Shown here: positions 28,587 to 37,568 of the stretch, piece after piece
How the letters are laid out: each line of letters opens with the position of its first letter
Numbering within the stretch: the stretch's first letter is position 1
Assembly: GCA_030849805.1 (NCBI GenBank)
Contig: JASANZ010002099.1
Coordinates: forward strand, 1 to 45,194
Direction of reading: 5' to 3'
DNA length: 45,194 nt
Source: Sergeia podlipaevii
Lineage: Eukaryota; Euglenozoa; Kinetoplastea; Trypanosomatida; Trypanosomatidae
Notes under the pieces: model-generated
Database searches by the model: none
The model's input: only the letters and a program-made list of their open reading frames with translations
Told to the model about the DNA's origin: nothing
Translations under genes and position numbers: made by a program

Positions 28587-29298
28587 GTATCTAGAGAACT
28601 TTTTTTAATTATTTGTGGTCCACCTGGGATCAAGGAGCCCCTATTATTGCTCATTACTCATTTCTTAGATTTTGCTTGCAAGCATTCATTAGCTTTAGCG
28701 GAGCGTAGTCATTGTCGCAGAACTGTTGGACGCGAACGTCAATATGACTTTTATGGCCATGGGAAGAGAAAGATTTCAGTTTATTTAGTTCTTGGAATCC
28801 TTGTTCCCGTAGTTTCTTTTCATTGCATAATTCTTTGCGGTTTTATGACTTTTCTTTTGAAAAGTATATAGTAGGACATATTCTAGACCGTTTGTTGGGA
28901 AGTTGATACAACAATCAGTAACAATCATAGTAAAGACATATCTTTTTATAGACACCTTGATAAGCGTTGTAGATTGCCGGAGTGCATCGTATTAGCGTTT
29001 TACGTGTACTGTCAAACATTAGTATTTGGATGTTAGTGTATTCTAGACTACGATTATAGGTGAAGAAATTTATGGAAAGCAAAAAGCAAATTGTGATTTC
29101 ATGTGCATATCCTTATAGCACTATTGAATATGTACCTAAAACAAATATATCTTGTTTGGATATATATATATATATATTTCGGCGCAATCATTTTTCTTTT
29201 CTGTCTTCTCTTTTCTTTTTTTTGATCCATTGTGTTGCGTAAACAGTAGTTAGTAGGTGGAGAAGGTAGTATATCTTGCTTACTTTAAATTTGTTAGA
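28587..29298. other. Intergenic region with TA repeat
   Basis: It contains a TA tract at about 29159-29177 and a long pyrimidine tract at 29191-29223 leading to the acceptor of the next gene. A 74-residue frame at 28647-28871 has no supporting features and was rejected. Confidence 0.55.
29191..29246 (+). promoter_or_regulatory. Polypyrimidine tract and splice acceptor for the 409-residue gene
   Basis: An almost pure C/T stretch at 29191-29223 is followed by TAAACAG with AG at 29245-29246. The ATG is 53 bases further on. Confidence 0.6.
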
Positions 29299-30528
29299 AT
29301 GCGAGCACTTCACAAGCTTCAATTTGTCTCCAGTGTAGTGACTGTACGCGAGCACGCTTCCTATGGTGTTTTTCCTCTCAGTCACGCAGATATGTTTAAG
29401 AGGTTTAGTGATAAAATTGGTGAAAAGGACGAACTTCAGCTGTTGGAAATGACAGAAGCACGCATTGCGCGATGGAGGCTTAACAAGTGGGAGTTTCGTG
29501 TTCCTACTTTACTTGATGTAAGGGAAAAGGAAAAGGTGCTTCTTCAGCAGGACATTTTGAAGAGCCTCTGCATTGCGCAAAGCAAGCTGCTGGACGATGT
29601 GTCGCGTGATGTCAGTCAGGTTGCGCGACTCACGGGCATTTCGGCGGCGTCGGTGCGCGAAAAGAATAGAGTGTGGCTTCAAGAGGAAGCATCAAAGCTT
29701 CGCTGGAAGGGAGATATTAACAAGGCGAAGGAACTACGTGATGCCTTTTTGCGTTTGGAGGTGTACGGATCGCGTGACTACAGGCTACTGGAACGCCTTT
29801 GCTGCATTTATGGTTTAGGAATGCAAGGTACCTTTGAGGATGCATTTTCCAACACTATTATCGAAGATCCCGTATCGAGGCGCATTTATGTTGAAGAATC
29901 TAATCCCTTTACGGAGTTACTGTCACATATTATTACAAGATACCCGCAAATTGACATCATTTACGACTTTCTTGGTTTCAATCCGTCTTCAGGGTACCGC
30001 GGATCTCTTCGCCGCTTTTTGACAGAAGCTCTTTACAAAAAGAATGGACTTGACCTTTCTGTGCCCTCTGGGCGTGTTCTTTTTAATAGCGCGGCGACGA
30101 AGGAGATTCTATTTGATTTTGGTGATAGTCGTGCTCAAGCCATCGACGATTCAGTTTATGGCCTGCCCGATTTCTTATACGTGAGGGGATCTGAATTTTA
30201 CCTGATTATTATTGCTTCTGATAATCATTGGCTGCGGAATCGTCAAATACCTCATTCAAAGCAACTCGAGGGCATTGGCCGGAGAGGTAGCTTTGTGCTT
30301 GGTATTCCCTACGATGATGTCCGTGTTAGGAATGTGCTGCTGCCTCCGGGGTATCTTGATAAAAACTCTCTTCAAAGACTGCTAGAAGCAATGCTGAATG
30401 TATCTCCACAAGATCAAAAGGAGATTGTGCCGTGGCTAGCGCTCTATGATAAGGAGCTTGATTCGCAGGATGTGGACTTTTGTGAACTTGCCAAGACTAC
30501 CAATGAAGAGGAGTGGCTAACACTATAA
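29299..30528 (+). CDS. Hypothetical protein (409 residues), possibly mitochondrial
   Basis: A soluble protein I do not recognise. The N terminus MRALHKLQFVSSVVTVREHA is basic with hydroxylated and hydrophobic residues, compatible with a mitochondrial presequence. The central part is helical and charged (about residues 40-130), with ARLTGISAASVREKNRVWL near 110-128. The C-terminal half is mixed alpha/beta, with conserved-looking segments such as IIYDFLGFNPSSGYRG, LPDFLYVRGSEFYLIII and LLPPGYLDKNSLQRLL. The tail is acidic. The frame opens with GTG at 29257; the ATG at 29299 is the first after the acceptor. Codons are A/T-richer than in downstream genes. Mitochondrial ribosome or RNA-processing factors of kinetoplastids often look like this, but nothing here proves it. 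Confidence 0.78.
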   Translation: MRALHKLQFVSSVVTVREHASYGVFPLSHADMFKRFSDKIGEKDELQLLEMTEARIARWRLNKWEFRVPTLLDVREKEKVLLQQDILKSLCIAQSKLLDDVSRDVSQVARLTGISAASVREKNRVWLQEEASKLRWKGDINKAKELRDAFLRLEVYGSRDYRLLERLCCIYGLGMQGTFEDAFSNTIIEDPVSRRIYVEESNPFTELLSHIITRYPQIDIIYDFLGFNPSSGYRGSLRRFLTEALYKKNGLDLSVPSGRVLFNSAATKEILFDFGDSRAQAIDDSVYGLPDFLYVRGSEFYLIIIASDNHWLRNRQIPHSKQLEGIGRRGSFVLGIPYDDVRVRNVLLPPGYLDKNSLQRLLEAMLNVSPQDQKEIVPWLALYDKELDSQDVDFCELAKTTNEEEWLTL

Positions 30529-30800
30529 TGCATGGCCGTGATAGCCACGAGGGAATTACATTTGATCACTATAAAAAGCAACATGAAAGAGACTTGTCTC
30601 ATATAATGCATTTTCCTTAAGGATGACTAAAAAGGGACACTACATCAATGATGATAATGATGATTATTGCTAAAACACTCCACATACAATGTTTTCGCCG
30701 TTGTTATAGCGTAATTCTTTTTACATACTTTCCTTTTCCTTTATCTATTATTTGTTATTTTCGATTGACACATTTTACTTTGTGAAGAAGGGTGGCAGCA

Positions 30801-32945
30801 ATGGAGACGCAGTATACATGTGTTGTTAGCGTATCGCTATTTTTTTTCTCCGAGGAGACTGGGCAGTATTCGAATCAAGGAGTAGTTTCCTGTATAATTA
30901 TGGGAACTATATCACGAAATCCAATTTGCAAACTTGGGTGCTACAACGAAAGCGGCGAGTATCTATGCACAGCGACTATAGCAACTAGCAACGACGCTGG
31001 CGCGAATATTGCACTGCAAGGAAACAACTACGTTTCATTCCGGGATGACAACGGCAAAACGTGGTCTATGCAGTTTAAATCTGAAGATGCAGCTGTCGAG
31101 TTTTGTGCTCACGTGGCAGTGGCCATGTTTGGTGCATGTGGGCAGCCTGCACATGGCATAACGGTGTGTGACGTGGGCTCTGGTACTAGTGATGCAATTG
31201 TACTGGCAAATGACCGCGCAAAGGTGAAGTTCCGCTCGTGGATTGTTCAGAGTAGCGCTGACCGCTCTGAACTGCCAAAGTTGGGCAGTTTGCTGGAGGC
31301 TAGTCCGGCAAAACCAACTACCGTTACCATACCCGCTAGTCATCAATCTGTTACTGCTGACATGAAAGGATTTGAGGGGATGCTGGTAGGAATGCGGGAA
31401 GGTGCACAGCGTGTTATCGTGATTCCGTTGAACACTAAGCGAGGCTCTGGGCCCGAAGTGAGTATGTGTTATTTTGTCCAAGTGGTGCGGAGGAAAGAGG
31501 GTGCACCAACCCCAGATGCGAACGCGACATCTTCCAGCGCTTCAGCAACTCCAGTAACGACAGTGATAACCGGACTGAGCCGCGAGCAGCTCTTGCTTGT
31601 TGAACATCTTCGTGATGAGGTGTACGCGCTTACGGAGCAGCTCAGAGACGCTCGCAGCCAGCTTGACACGTTTAGCTCTGCAGTGAAGCAGCAGCAGATC
31701 GCTACACGGCCACATAGCCTCACTGGTGCACAGATCACAGCGTCGCTTCAGCAGCTGCTAGACGACGTTGAGAAGCAACGCCAGCAACTGACCGACCAGG
31801 AGACTATCACCAAGGAGCTGGAAATCCGCAATCTCGCACTACACCAGACTCTCGAAAGGTTGTCCACTTCTACTGCTATGCTAGCCGATGAGAAGCAGGG
31901 CGTGGTCAATGCGTGTTCGGAGGCCAAAGTTGATTTGGACCGTCAGCTGTTACAGGAGCAAAGCGCACTGGCTGCACTTGCTACAGAGCTCGAGGATGCC
32001 ACAAGACAGCTACGCGCCACCCAAAATCTTGTTGCCGAGACGGACCGTGAGTGTGCGGATGCGCGAGTGCAACTGCAAGTAGAGGCCGCAGCGCAAAGGA
32101 CGGCTGCTGAGAAGCTGCAGGCTCTCAGGGACGCCACCTCACAAGAAACAGCACAGTGTGGACAACTGGCGGCGGCGGTAGGTGGCCTCACTGTGCAGCT
32201 GCGCGCAATGCAGGAGCAGGCACAGCATTACCAGGCGCAAGCGCTGGAGAAACACGCACGTACTGAAGCAGAGTTGCAACGGTTTGGCTCTCTGCTGCGA
32301 GAAGCAGAGGCGGAGTCAGAGGCGGAGCTGGCAGCGCTGCAGGAGGAACTGAGTCGCGAGCTTGAGGGACGCAGGAGCGCACATACTGCAGAGTGCTTGC
32401 AGGCGGGGATGGAAGCGTTGCGGGTCGGACGCCGTCGCGGTGTGGAGGTTGGGAGAGCGGCTGCGCTGGTAGAGTCGGGACAACGCGTTCAGCACCTGCA
32501 GCTGTTGTTTCAGCAAAACACTGCTGAGGCTGAGACGCTTCAGTCACGCCTGACATCTGTTCGCGCTGCAGCAGCAACGGCTGAGAGTAGTCTTGGCGCG
32601 CGACTGACGGTGCTGGAGGAGACGAGGGCGGCAGCTGCAGAGGAAGCAGCTGAACTGCGAGCAGGTGTGCTAAGGCTAGAGGCAGCTGCGGCGTTAGAAG
32701 AGGCAGAGGCACGAACAAAGGTGTGGGCAGCTCATGGCAGCTTCGCGCGTCCAGTTAGCAAAGAGACACTTACGTCGTTGCTTCGAAGGTTGCGGACTGG
32801 ATCGGACCCAACTTGTGCGGAGCTTGAACGGCAGCAAGCGGATAGGGAAGCGCGGGCAGAGGAAGAGGAGCACGCCAAGGTGGTGGTGTGGGCACGGGAT
32901 GTGGTGTATAACAAACCGGCCGCCATGCCCCCTCTCCAAACTTGA
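30801..32945 (+). CDS. FKBP15-like protein: WH1-like, degenerate FKBP and coiled-coil domains
   Basis: A 714-residue protein. Residues 1-115 look like a WH1/PH-type fold (GNNYVSFRDDNGKTWSMQF, DAAVEFCAHVAVAMFG). Residues about 120-230 align in outline with an FKBP prolyl isomerase: DAIVLANDRAKVKFRSWI, later MKGFEGMLVGMREGAQRVIVIP, then YFVQVV. The FKBP floor Trp (IKGW) is Phe here, and the FD pair and the Tyr of the 80s loop are missing, so it is probably not an active isomerase. From about 255 to the end the chain is a long Gln/Glu/Ala coiled coil. This order (WH1, FKBP, coiled coil) is that of FKBP15/WAFL, an endosome and actin-linked protein. The frame opens with GTG at 30792; the first ATG is at 30801. 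Confidence 0.72.
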   Translation: METQYTCVVSVSLFFFSEETGQYSNQGVVSCIIMGTISRNPICKLGCYNESGEYLCTATIATSNDAGANIALQGNNYVSFRDDNGKTWSMQFKSEDAAVEFCAHVAVAMFGACGQPAHGITVCDVGSGTSDAIVLANDRAKVKFRSWIVQSSADRSELPKLGSLLEASPAKPTTVTIPASHQSVTADMKGFEGMLVGMREGAQRVIVIPLNTKRGSGPEVSMCYFVQVVRRKEGAPTPDANATSSSASATPVTTVITGLSREQLLLVEHLRDEVYALTEQLRDARSQLDTFSSAVKQQQIATRPHSLTGAQITASLQQLLDDVEKQRQQLTDQETITKELEIRNLALHQTLERLSTSTAMLADEKQGVVNACSEAKVDLDRQLLQEQSALAALATELEDATRQLRATQNLVAETDRECADARVQLQVEAAAQRTAAEKLQALRDATSQETAQCGQLAAAVGGLTVQLRAMQEQAQHYQAQALEKHARTEAELQRFGSLLREAEAESEAELAALQEELSRELEGRRSAHTAECLQAGMEALRVGRRRGVEVGRAAALVESGQRVQHLQLLFQQNTAEAETLQSRLTSVRAAAATAESSLGARLTVLEETRAAAAEEAAELRAGVLRLEAAAALEEAEARTKVWAAHGSFARPVSKETLTSLLRRLRTGSDPTCAELERQQADREARAEEEEHAKVVVWARDVVYNKPAAMPPLQT

Positions 32946-33260
32946 CTCTAGTTTCTACACTTCCTATTGTTGCCTTGCTGCTTTCTCAATTCGTGTTTTT
33001 GTCTTTGTATGAATCTGTTGCTTGTACATTTTTTTTGTCTGCTATTCCGCTCCTTGCTTGAATAATGACAACAACAGGAGAAGCAAATACGTTTCTTTTT
33101 TGTTAAAATCATACTTAATTGCTGTTTTTATTAGTCCCTCCGGAAGGTATGCGCTGTGTATGCGGGAGCATTTTGCCAAACTGTGATCTTTTAGTATACT
33201 TACGTGCCTTTTCTTTTCCTTCTTTTTTTTCCCCCCCTTTTGCTAGCTTCACAGAGAGTC
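32946..33260. other. Intergenic region upstream of S26
   Basis: This is the FKBP15-like 3' UTR followed by the strong S26 polypyrimidine tract. Nothing else is seen. Confidence 0.55.
33208..33246 (+). promoter_or_regulatory. Polypyrimidine tract and splice acceptor for S26
   Basis: A nearly pure tract (CCTTTTCTTTTCCTTC, then T8 C7 TTTT) ends in GCTAG, with AG at 33245-33246. It leaves a 14-base native leader before the S26 ATG. The strength fits an abundant mRNA. Confidence 0.75.
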
Positions 33261-33605
33261 ATGACCACCAAGCGCCGCAATCACGGTCGTTCCAAGCCCC
33301 CGGGCAGCCGCGGTCGCGTCAAGCCCGTGCACTGCTTCAACTGTGGCCGCCTCTGCCCCAAGGACAAGGCTGTCGGCCGCTTCGTTGTTCGCCGTATGCT
33401 CGATGCCGCTTCTGCTCGCGATGTTGCGGAGGCCTCCGAGTTCTACGGCGCTGGCTTCCCCATGCCCAAGCTGTACATGAAGCAGCGCTTCTGCATTGCT
33501 TGCGCCATTCACAGCCGCACTGTCCGTGCTCGCCCCGTGGAGAAGCGTAAGATCCGCTACACCTCCAAGGTGCCCTTCCGCCCCGCGACTGGCAAGAAGA
33601 ACTAA
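33261..33605 (+). CDS. RPS26: 40S ribosomal protein S26 (eS26)
   Basis: A 114-residue small-subunit ribosomal protein. It is basic, beginning MTTKRRNHGRSKPPGSRGRV. It carries the eS26 zinc-ribbon cysteines in CFNCGRLCPKDKAVGRF and FCIACAIHS, the conserved PKLYMKQRFC segment and a basic tail. eS26 lies at the mRNA exit channel and contacts mRNA upstream of the start codon. Codons are strongly biased to C- or G-ending, as expected for high expression. The frame extends 19 codons upstream, but that part translates the pyrimidine tract; the ATG at 33261 gives the family length of about 115. Confidence 0.96.
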   Translation: MTTKRRNHGRSKPPGSRGRVKPVHCFNCGRLCPKDKAVGRFVVRRMLDAASARDVAEASEFYGAGFPMPKLYMKQRFCIACAIHSRTVRARPVEKRKIRYTSKVPFRPATGKKN

Positions 33606-34057
33606 AGCTCTCTTTTAGTGTGATTTAGTTTTGACTCATGATTTATTTCCAAAAGAACAAAATATTACATACATAAACTGCGACACAACAACATTAACAG
33701 CGTGAGCGTTCTTGGCAGTTGTTGGCTTAAAAAAAAAAAATCATGTTCACTCAAGCGAGTACGCACCGGCGCAATATGCTGCACATGGTGGGCGTGCTTT
33801 CATAGTACACATATATGTGCTTTTTTAAATATCTGTTTATTGCTAATTTGTCTTGTTCACTACAATGTCTTTTTTTTTTTCTTTTGCTCCTTTTTCCGTA
33901 CTTTTATTTTCCTTTTGAAAAATGCTCTTAATACTGCATGAAGAGTTTGCCTTTATTGTTTTCACCATCATCACTCGAGTCATCACTTTAAAATTTAAAA
34001 TACACACAAACACACACAGGAATCAGACCACTTGTCCAAAAAAGAAAGAAGAGGAAA
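33606..34057. other. Intergenic region between S26 and HMG-CoA reductase
   Basis: A T/C-rich tract at about 33869-33916 precedes a probable acceptor at GAAG (AG 33942-33943); AGG near 34018 is an alternative. Antisense and short sense frames here are not accepted. Confidence 0.55.
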
Positions 34058-35347
34058 ATGCGCAAGACTATTGCTCTCGCATGCAGTGTTTGGGGAAGCA
34101 AGTCGAATGCTGAGATCATCGAGGCTGTCAAGGGTAAGAAGATCGCATTCTACGGCTTGGAGCAAGCTCTTGCCCCCGATTATGACCGCGCCATCGAGAT
34201 CCGCCGCGAGATTGTGAAGAGCACCATGTGCCCCTCTGCAGCCGCTACCCATCCTCTCGACACAGTGCCCTTCCGTGGCTACCAGTGGGACCGCGTTGTG
34301 GGCCAGTGCTGCGAAAACATTGTCGGCTACGTTCCTATCCCCGTTGGCATCGCCGGCCCCCTTATGCTCGACGGCAAGGAAGTGGGTCTCCCCATGGCTA
34401 CCACCGAGGGTGCCCTCATCGCCAGCACACACCGTGGCGCGCGCGCAGTCAACTTGAGCGGCGGTTGCACGACCGTTGTTCTCAAGGAAGGCATGACCCG
34501 CGCTCCGGTGGTGGAGGTGGACTCGCTTGAGGAGGCTGTGCGTCTCCACCGCTTCTGCGAGGAGAACTTTGACGTTCTTCGTGAGGCTTTCGAGTCCACA
34601 ACGCGCTTTGGCAAGCTGCGCAGCGTCAAGTGCGCCATCGCAAGCCGAAAGGTGCACATGCGCTTTACCGCCTTCACTGGTGATGCCATGGGGATGAACA
34701 TGATCACCAAGGGCTGCGACAAGGCGCTCGAGGTGCTGAAGCAGCACGTCCCTTCCATCCGCGTTCTTGCGCTCTCGGGCAATTTCTGCACTGACAAGAA
34801 GCCCTCTGCAGTCAACTGGATCGAGGGTCGCGGCAAGACGGTCATCGCTGAGGCTGTGATCAAGGCTGACGTGGTGGAGAAGACACTCAAGTGCACTGTC
34901 GACAGCATTGTAAGCCTTAACGTGGATAAGAACCTCACTGGCTCAGCGCTTGCCGGCTCTGTCGGCGGCTTCAACGCTCACGCCGCCAACGTGGTTGCCG
35001 CGATGTTCATCGCCACTGGTCAGGATCCCGCTCAGGTGGTGGAGTCCGCCACGTGCATTACCTCCATGGCAAAGGTCAATAACGACCTTCTCATCAGCGT
35101 CACGATGCCCAGCATTGAGGTGGGTGCAGTTGGCGGCGGCACAGGACTTCCTTCCCAGCGCGCGCTGCTCGACACGATCGGCTGCGCCGGTGCGAACAAG
35201 GACGAGCCTGGCGCTAACTCTCGCCAGATATCGCGCATTGTGGCTAGTGCTGTGCTGTGCGGAGAGCTTTCGCTCATGTCGGGTCTCGCTGCCGGTCACC
35301 TGTTGAGTGCGCACATGAAGCTCAATCGCAAGCCCTCTTCCCATTAA
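34058..35347 (+). CDS. HMGR: 3-hydroxy-3-methylglutaryl-CoA reductase (class I, no membrane anchor)
   Basis: A 429-residue enzyme that makes mevalonate from HMG-CoA with two NADPH, for sterol and isoprenoid synthesis. The catalytic residues of class I enzymes are present: Glu117 in TTEGAL, Lys in DKKPSAVNW (about 247-248), Asp323 in GQDPAQ and His419 in SAHMKLNRK. The NADPH site DAMGMNMI lies at 209-216, and GGGTGLPSQ lies at 359-367. There is no N-terminal sterol-sensing membrane domain, as in other trypanosomatids, where the enzyme is matrix or mitochondrial. The start MRKTIALACS is weakly basic. The gene has strong C/G-ending codon bias. It sits directly after S26 on the same strand. Confidence 0.96.
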   Translation: MRKTIALACSVWGSKSNAEIIEAVKGKKIAFYGLEQALAPDYDRAIEIRREIVKSTMCPSAAATHPLDTVPFRGYQWDRVVGQCCENIVGYVPIPVGIAGPLMLDGKEVGLPMATTEGALIASTHRGARAVNLSGGCTTVVLKEGMTRAPVVEVDSLEEAVRLHRFCEENFDVLREAFESTTRFGKLRSVKCAIASRKVHMRFTAFTGDAMGMNMITKGCDKALEVLKQHVPSIRVLALSGNFCTDKKPSAVNWIEGRGKTVIAEAVIKADVVEKTLKCTVDSIVSLNVDKNLTGSALAGSVGGFNAHAANVVAAMFIATGQDPAQVVESATCITSMAKVNNDLLISVTMPSIEVGAVGGGTGLPSQRALLDTIGCAGANKDEPGANSRQISRIVASAVLCGELSLMSGLAAGHLLSAHMKLNRKPSSH

Positions 35348-36036
35348 TACTGACGCGTATGGCAGGTATGTGTACAAGATGTTTGTCTTTTCTTTTCCTT
35401 TTCCTCCATTTACAATATTAGTTTTCATTGCCTCAAAAAAACTGATATATCTTGAAAATGAAAAAGGACATTACTAGACAAGACGAGTCAAAACAAAACA
35501 GCAAAGGAGCTATATTTGTTTAAAAGAGTGGATACATGCAAATACATGTTGTCGTTAAAACAGTTTCCTCTTTAAAATATTTTTATGTTTGTTTTAGTGA
35601 CTGAGGCGTGCGTACCTCAACAACAACTTGTGCGAGCTTTTCTTCCTTGAGGTTATTGACACGTTTTCTTTTGCTTCATCTACTGCTGCGTTCTGTTTTG
35701 TTTTGTGTTGTTATCATCACTATCGACATCATACTATATATGTATCCCTTCTACATTTGCTCCTATTTTTCTCTATTAAAAACGATACATGATAATCTCT
35801 TTACCAAAAATAAAATAAAAGTGAAGGAAGAATCAAGAAAGTATTCTTTTTGCAACTGATTGGAGCCTTCCATCTCCCACATTTTCAAATATACTTTTGA
35901 AGTGCGCTCAAAAGAGAGAGGAAATTAGCAACTCCAGCCACATAGCTGACAAGGGTGCATCACAGAAGGATAGAACGTACAGAAGGCACGTACGATTAGA
36001 GAAGCAATACGCTCAATCTCATCTCATACACACGCA
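35348..36036. other. Intergenic region between HMGR and the RRM gene
   Basis: This is the HMGR 3' UTR and RRM leader. It is A/T-rich with scattered T tracts. No coding frame is accepted. Confidence 0.55.
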
Positions 36037-36474
36037 ATGCCATCGCAAAGCGCTATTCTTTTTGTAGCGAATTTGTCCTACGCAGCGAATTCGCAGTACT
36101 TAGAGCGTCTTTTCTCGGCTTATGGTGAAGTCCAGAGTGTAGAAGTCATCGGGGACGGCCACCAGCGATATGCCGAGGTGACCTTTTCAAGCGTTGACGA
36201 CGCAGACACCGCTGTGGCGGCTCTTCACCATCGTTACCGTACGTCCCGCAACTTGCCTCTTATTGTTCTCTACTCCCAGCGCAGCCCTTGCATCACCCAG
36301 TATGGCCGCATCGTCGGCAGCGAGTTTGTGGCTGCGCTAGAGGAGAAGCGTATGCCGGAGTACATCCCGCTGGAGTCCTTTGATCCTCGCTTTGAGCGCA
36401 CTGGGGTGCAGCCACCACCTTCAGAAAGTGATATTATCCCTGAAAACTGCAGTACGGAGCAGGTGTACTACTAG
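36037..36474 (+). CDS. Single-RRM RNA-binding protein
   Basis: A 145-residue protein with one RNA recognition motif at about residues 5-80. RNP2 reads ILFVANLS, and the RNP1 region reads RYAEVTF, which lacks one of the usual aromatic residues. The RRM helices are recognisable (SQYLERLFSAYGEV, DDADTAVAALHH). The C-terminal part (about 90-145) is polar and acidic with a Pro stretch, ending QVYY, and may bind partners. Trypanosomatids control mRNA largely after transcription through many small RRM proteins, so a role in mRNA stability or translation is likely; the target is not predictable. The ATG at 36037 follows a CA-rich leader (CACACGCA). Confidence 0.85.
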   Translation: MPSQSAILFVANLSYAANSQYLERLFSAYGEVQSVEVIGDGHQRYAEVTFSSVDDADTAVAALHHRYRTSRNLPLIVLYSQRSPCITQYGRIVGSEFVAALEEKRMPEYIPLESFDPRFERTGVQPPPSESDIIPENCSTEQVYY

Positions 36475-37568
36475 GTAGGTGGATTGTGAAGTGCGCCTTT
36501 GTGCGTGGTCTGTGTTTCTTGTATGCTGCTACACAGTACTATATATACAGACATACATTCACCATGCGATGCAAAACGGATACCCACTACTGCGGCCATC
36601 AAATTGGGATGCGGCTGCGCAGCCATGATGGAAGCAAAGTTTTCTCTTTCTCTCTCTCTCTCTCTCTTTCGGTCCATTGATGTTTCACAAAGTGCGACGT
36701 GTATTGAGAGTTAAGGTGGAAATGAGAGAAAGAGAGAGATAGCTCAACAGTTGTTTTTAGGATAACATGTGCTGCAGCGGCTTACTCAGATGCATATGCA
36801 CGCATACACCATTGCAGTACTTGCCAGTACGTTGTTGAGGCACTTTTTATTATTTATATTTATTTTTGTTTCTTCTTCTTCTTCCTTTTTTTTTTGCATA
36901 TGTGCGTTCAGATGTGTGTTCTAGGGGACTAATGAGCGGTTGACGCGTTTATGAACACATTTTTTTTTCTTTGCTTCTGTATTGCGGCTGGAAAGAAATC
37001 TAAAAAAAAAAAGGAACCATTACTCTTTTAATTCTACGTAATCCAGCTTTTTTTTTTTGCGTATTGCGCTTTTTCTTTCTTTAAACAACATTTTAAAAAG
37101 TATATCTGAAAGTCTATGTTCATGATCGACCGCTACTGTGACTGTCTACGGAAGCGTTACGAGATGGGCTGATTAGCTTCATACAGGACAGCAACAGTTT
37201 TTCCAAAACGATTTTTTTTTTTTGTATGCCGCATACACATTTTTAAAAACTTCCTGTCTCTAAACCAAACTCCCTTTCCTGTGTCTGATCCTCTCATCTT
37301 CCTTTTTAACAATATATGAACATTACTGAAAGAAGAAACAGCTGATTAACCCGCACACACACACAAAAAAATATATTCTTTGAGTGAACCGAGAGGGAGG
37401 GGTATATAGCTTCAAAGCAGTCGAGTTTGCGCTACTCCGGATAGTTCACTGCAGTTTTTCATACAGAGCGTTTTCTGGCGTTAAACTCAAGAGCACATTG
37501 TATCTAGTTTATTGTATATATTCCTCTCCAATCTCTCAAGCACAGAGACATACAAACACAAACGCGCA
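36475..37568. other. 1.1-kb intergenic region with CT repeat, palindrome and T runs
   Basis: This is the 3' UTR of the RRM gene and the MNS1 leader. It has a 12-base perfect palindrome (GGCTGCGCAGCC, 36613-36624), a (CT) repeat at 36649-36669, a GA-rich tract at about 36727-36742 partly complementary to it, and several T or A runs. No coding frame is accepted. Confidence 0.55.
36649..36669. repeat. (CT)n microsatellite in a 3' UTR
   Basis: About 10 copies of CT. A GA-rich tract 60-90 bases downstream could pair with it in RNA. Confidence 0.85.

Noticed and set aside
28647..28871. 74-residue plus-strand frame with one hydrophobic stretch
   Set aside because: There is no convincing acceptor directly before it, codon use is random, and it is short.
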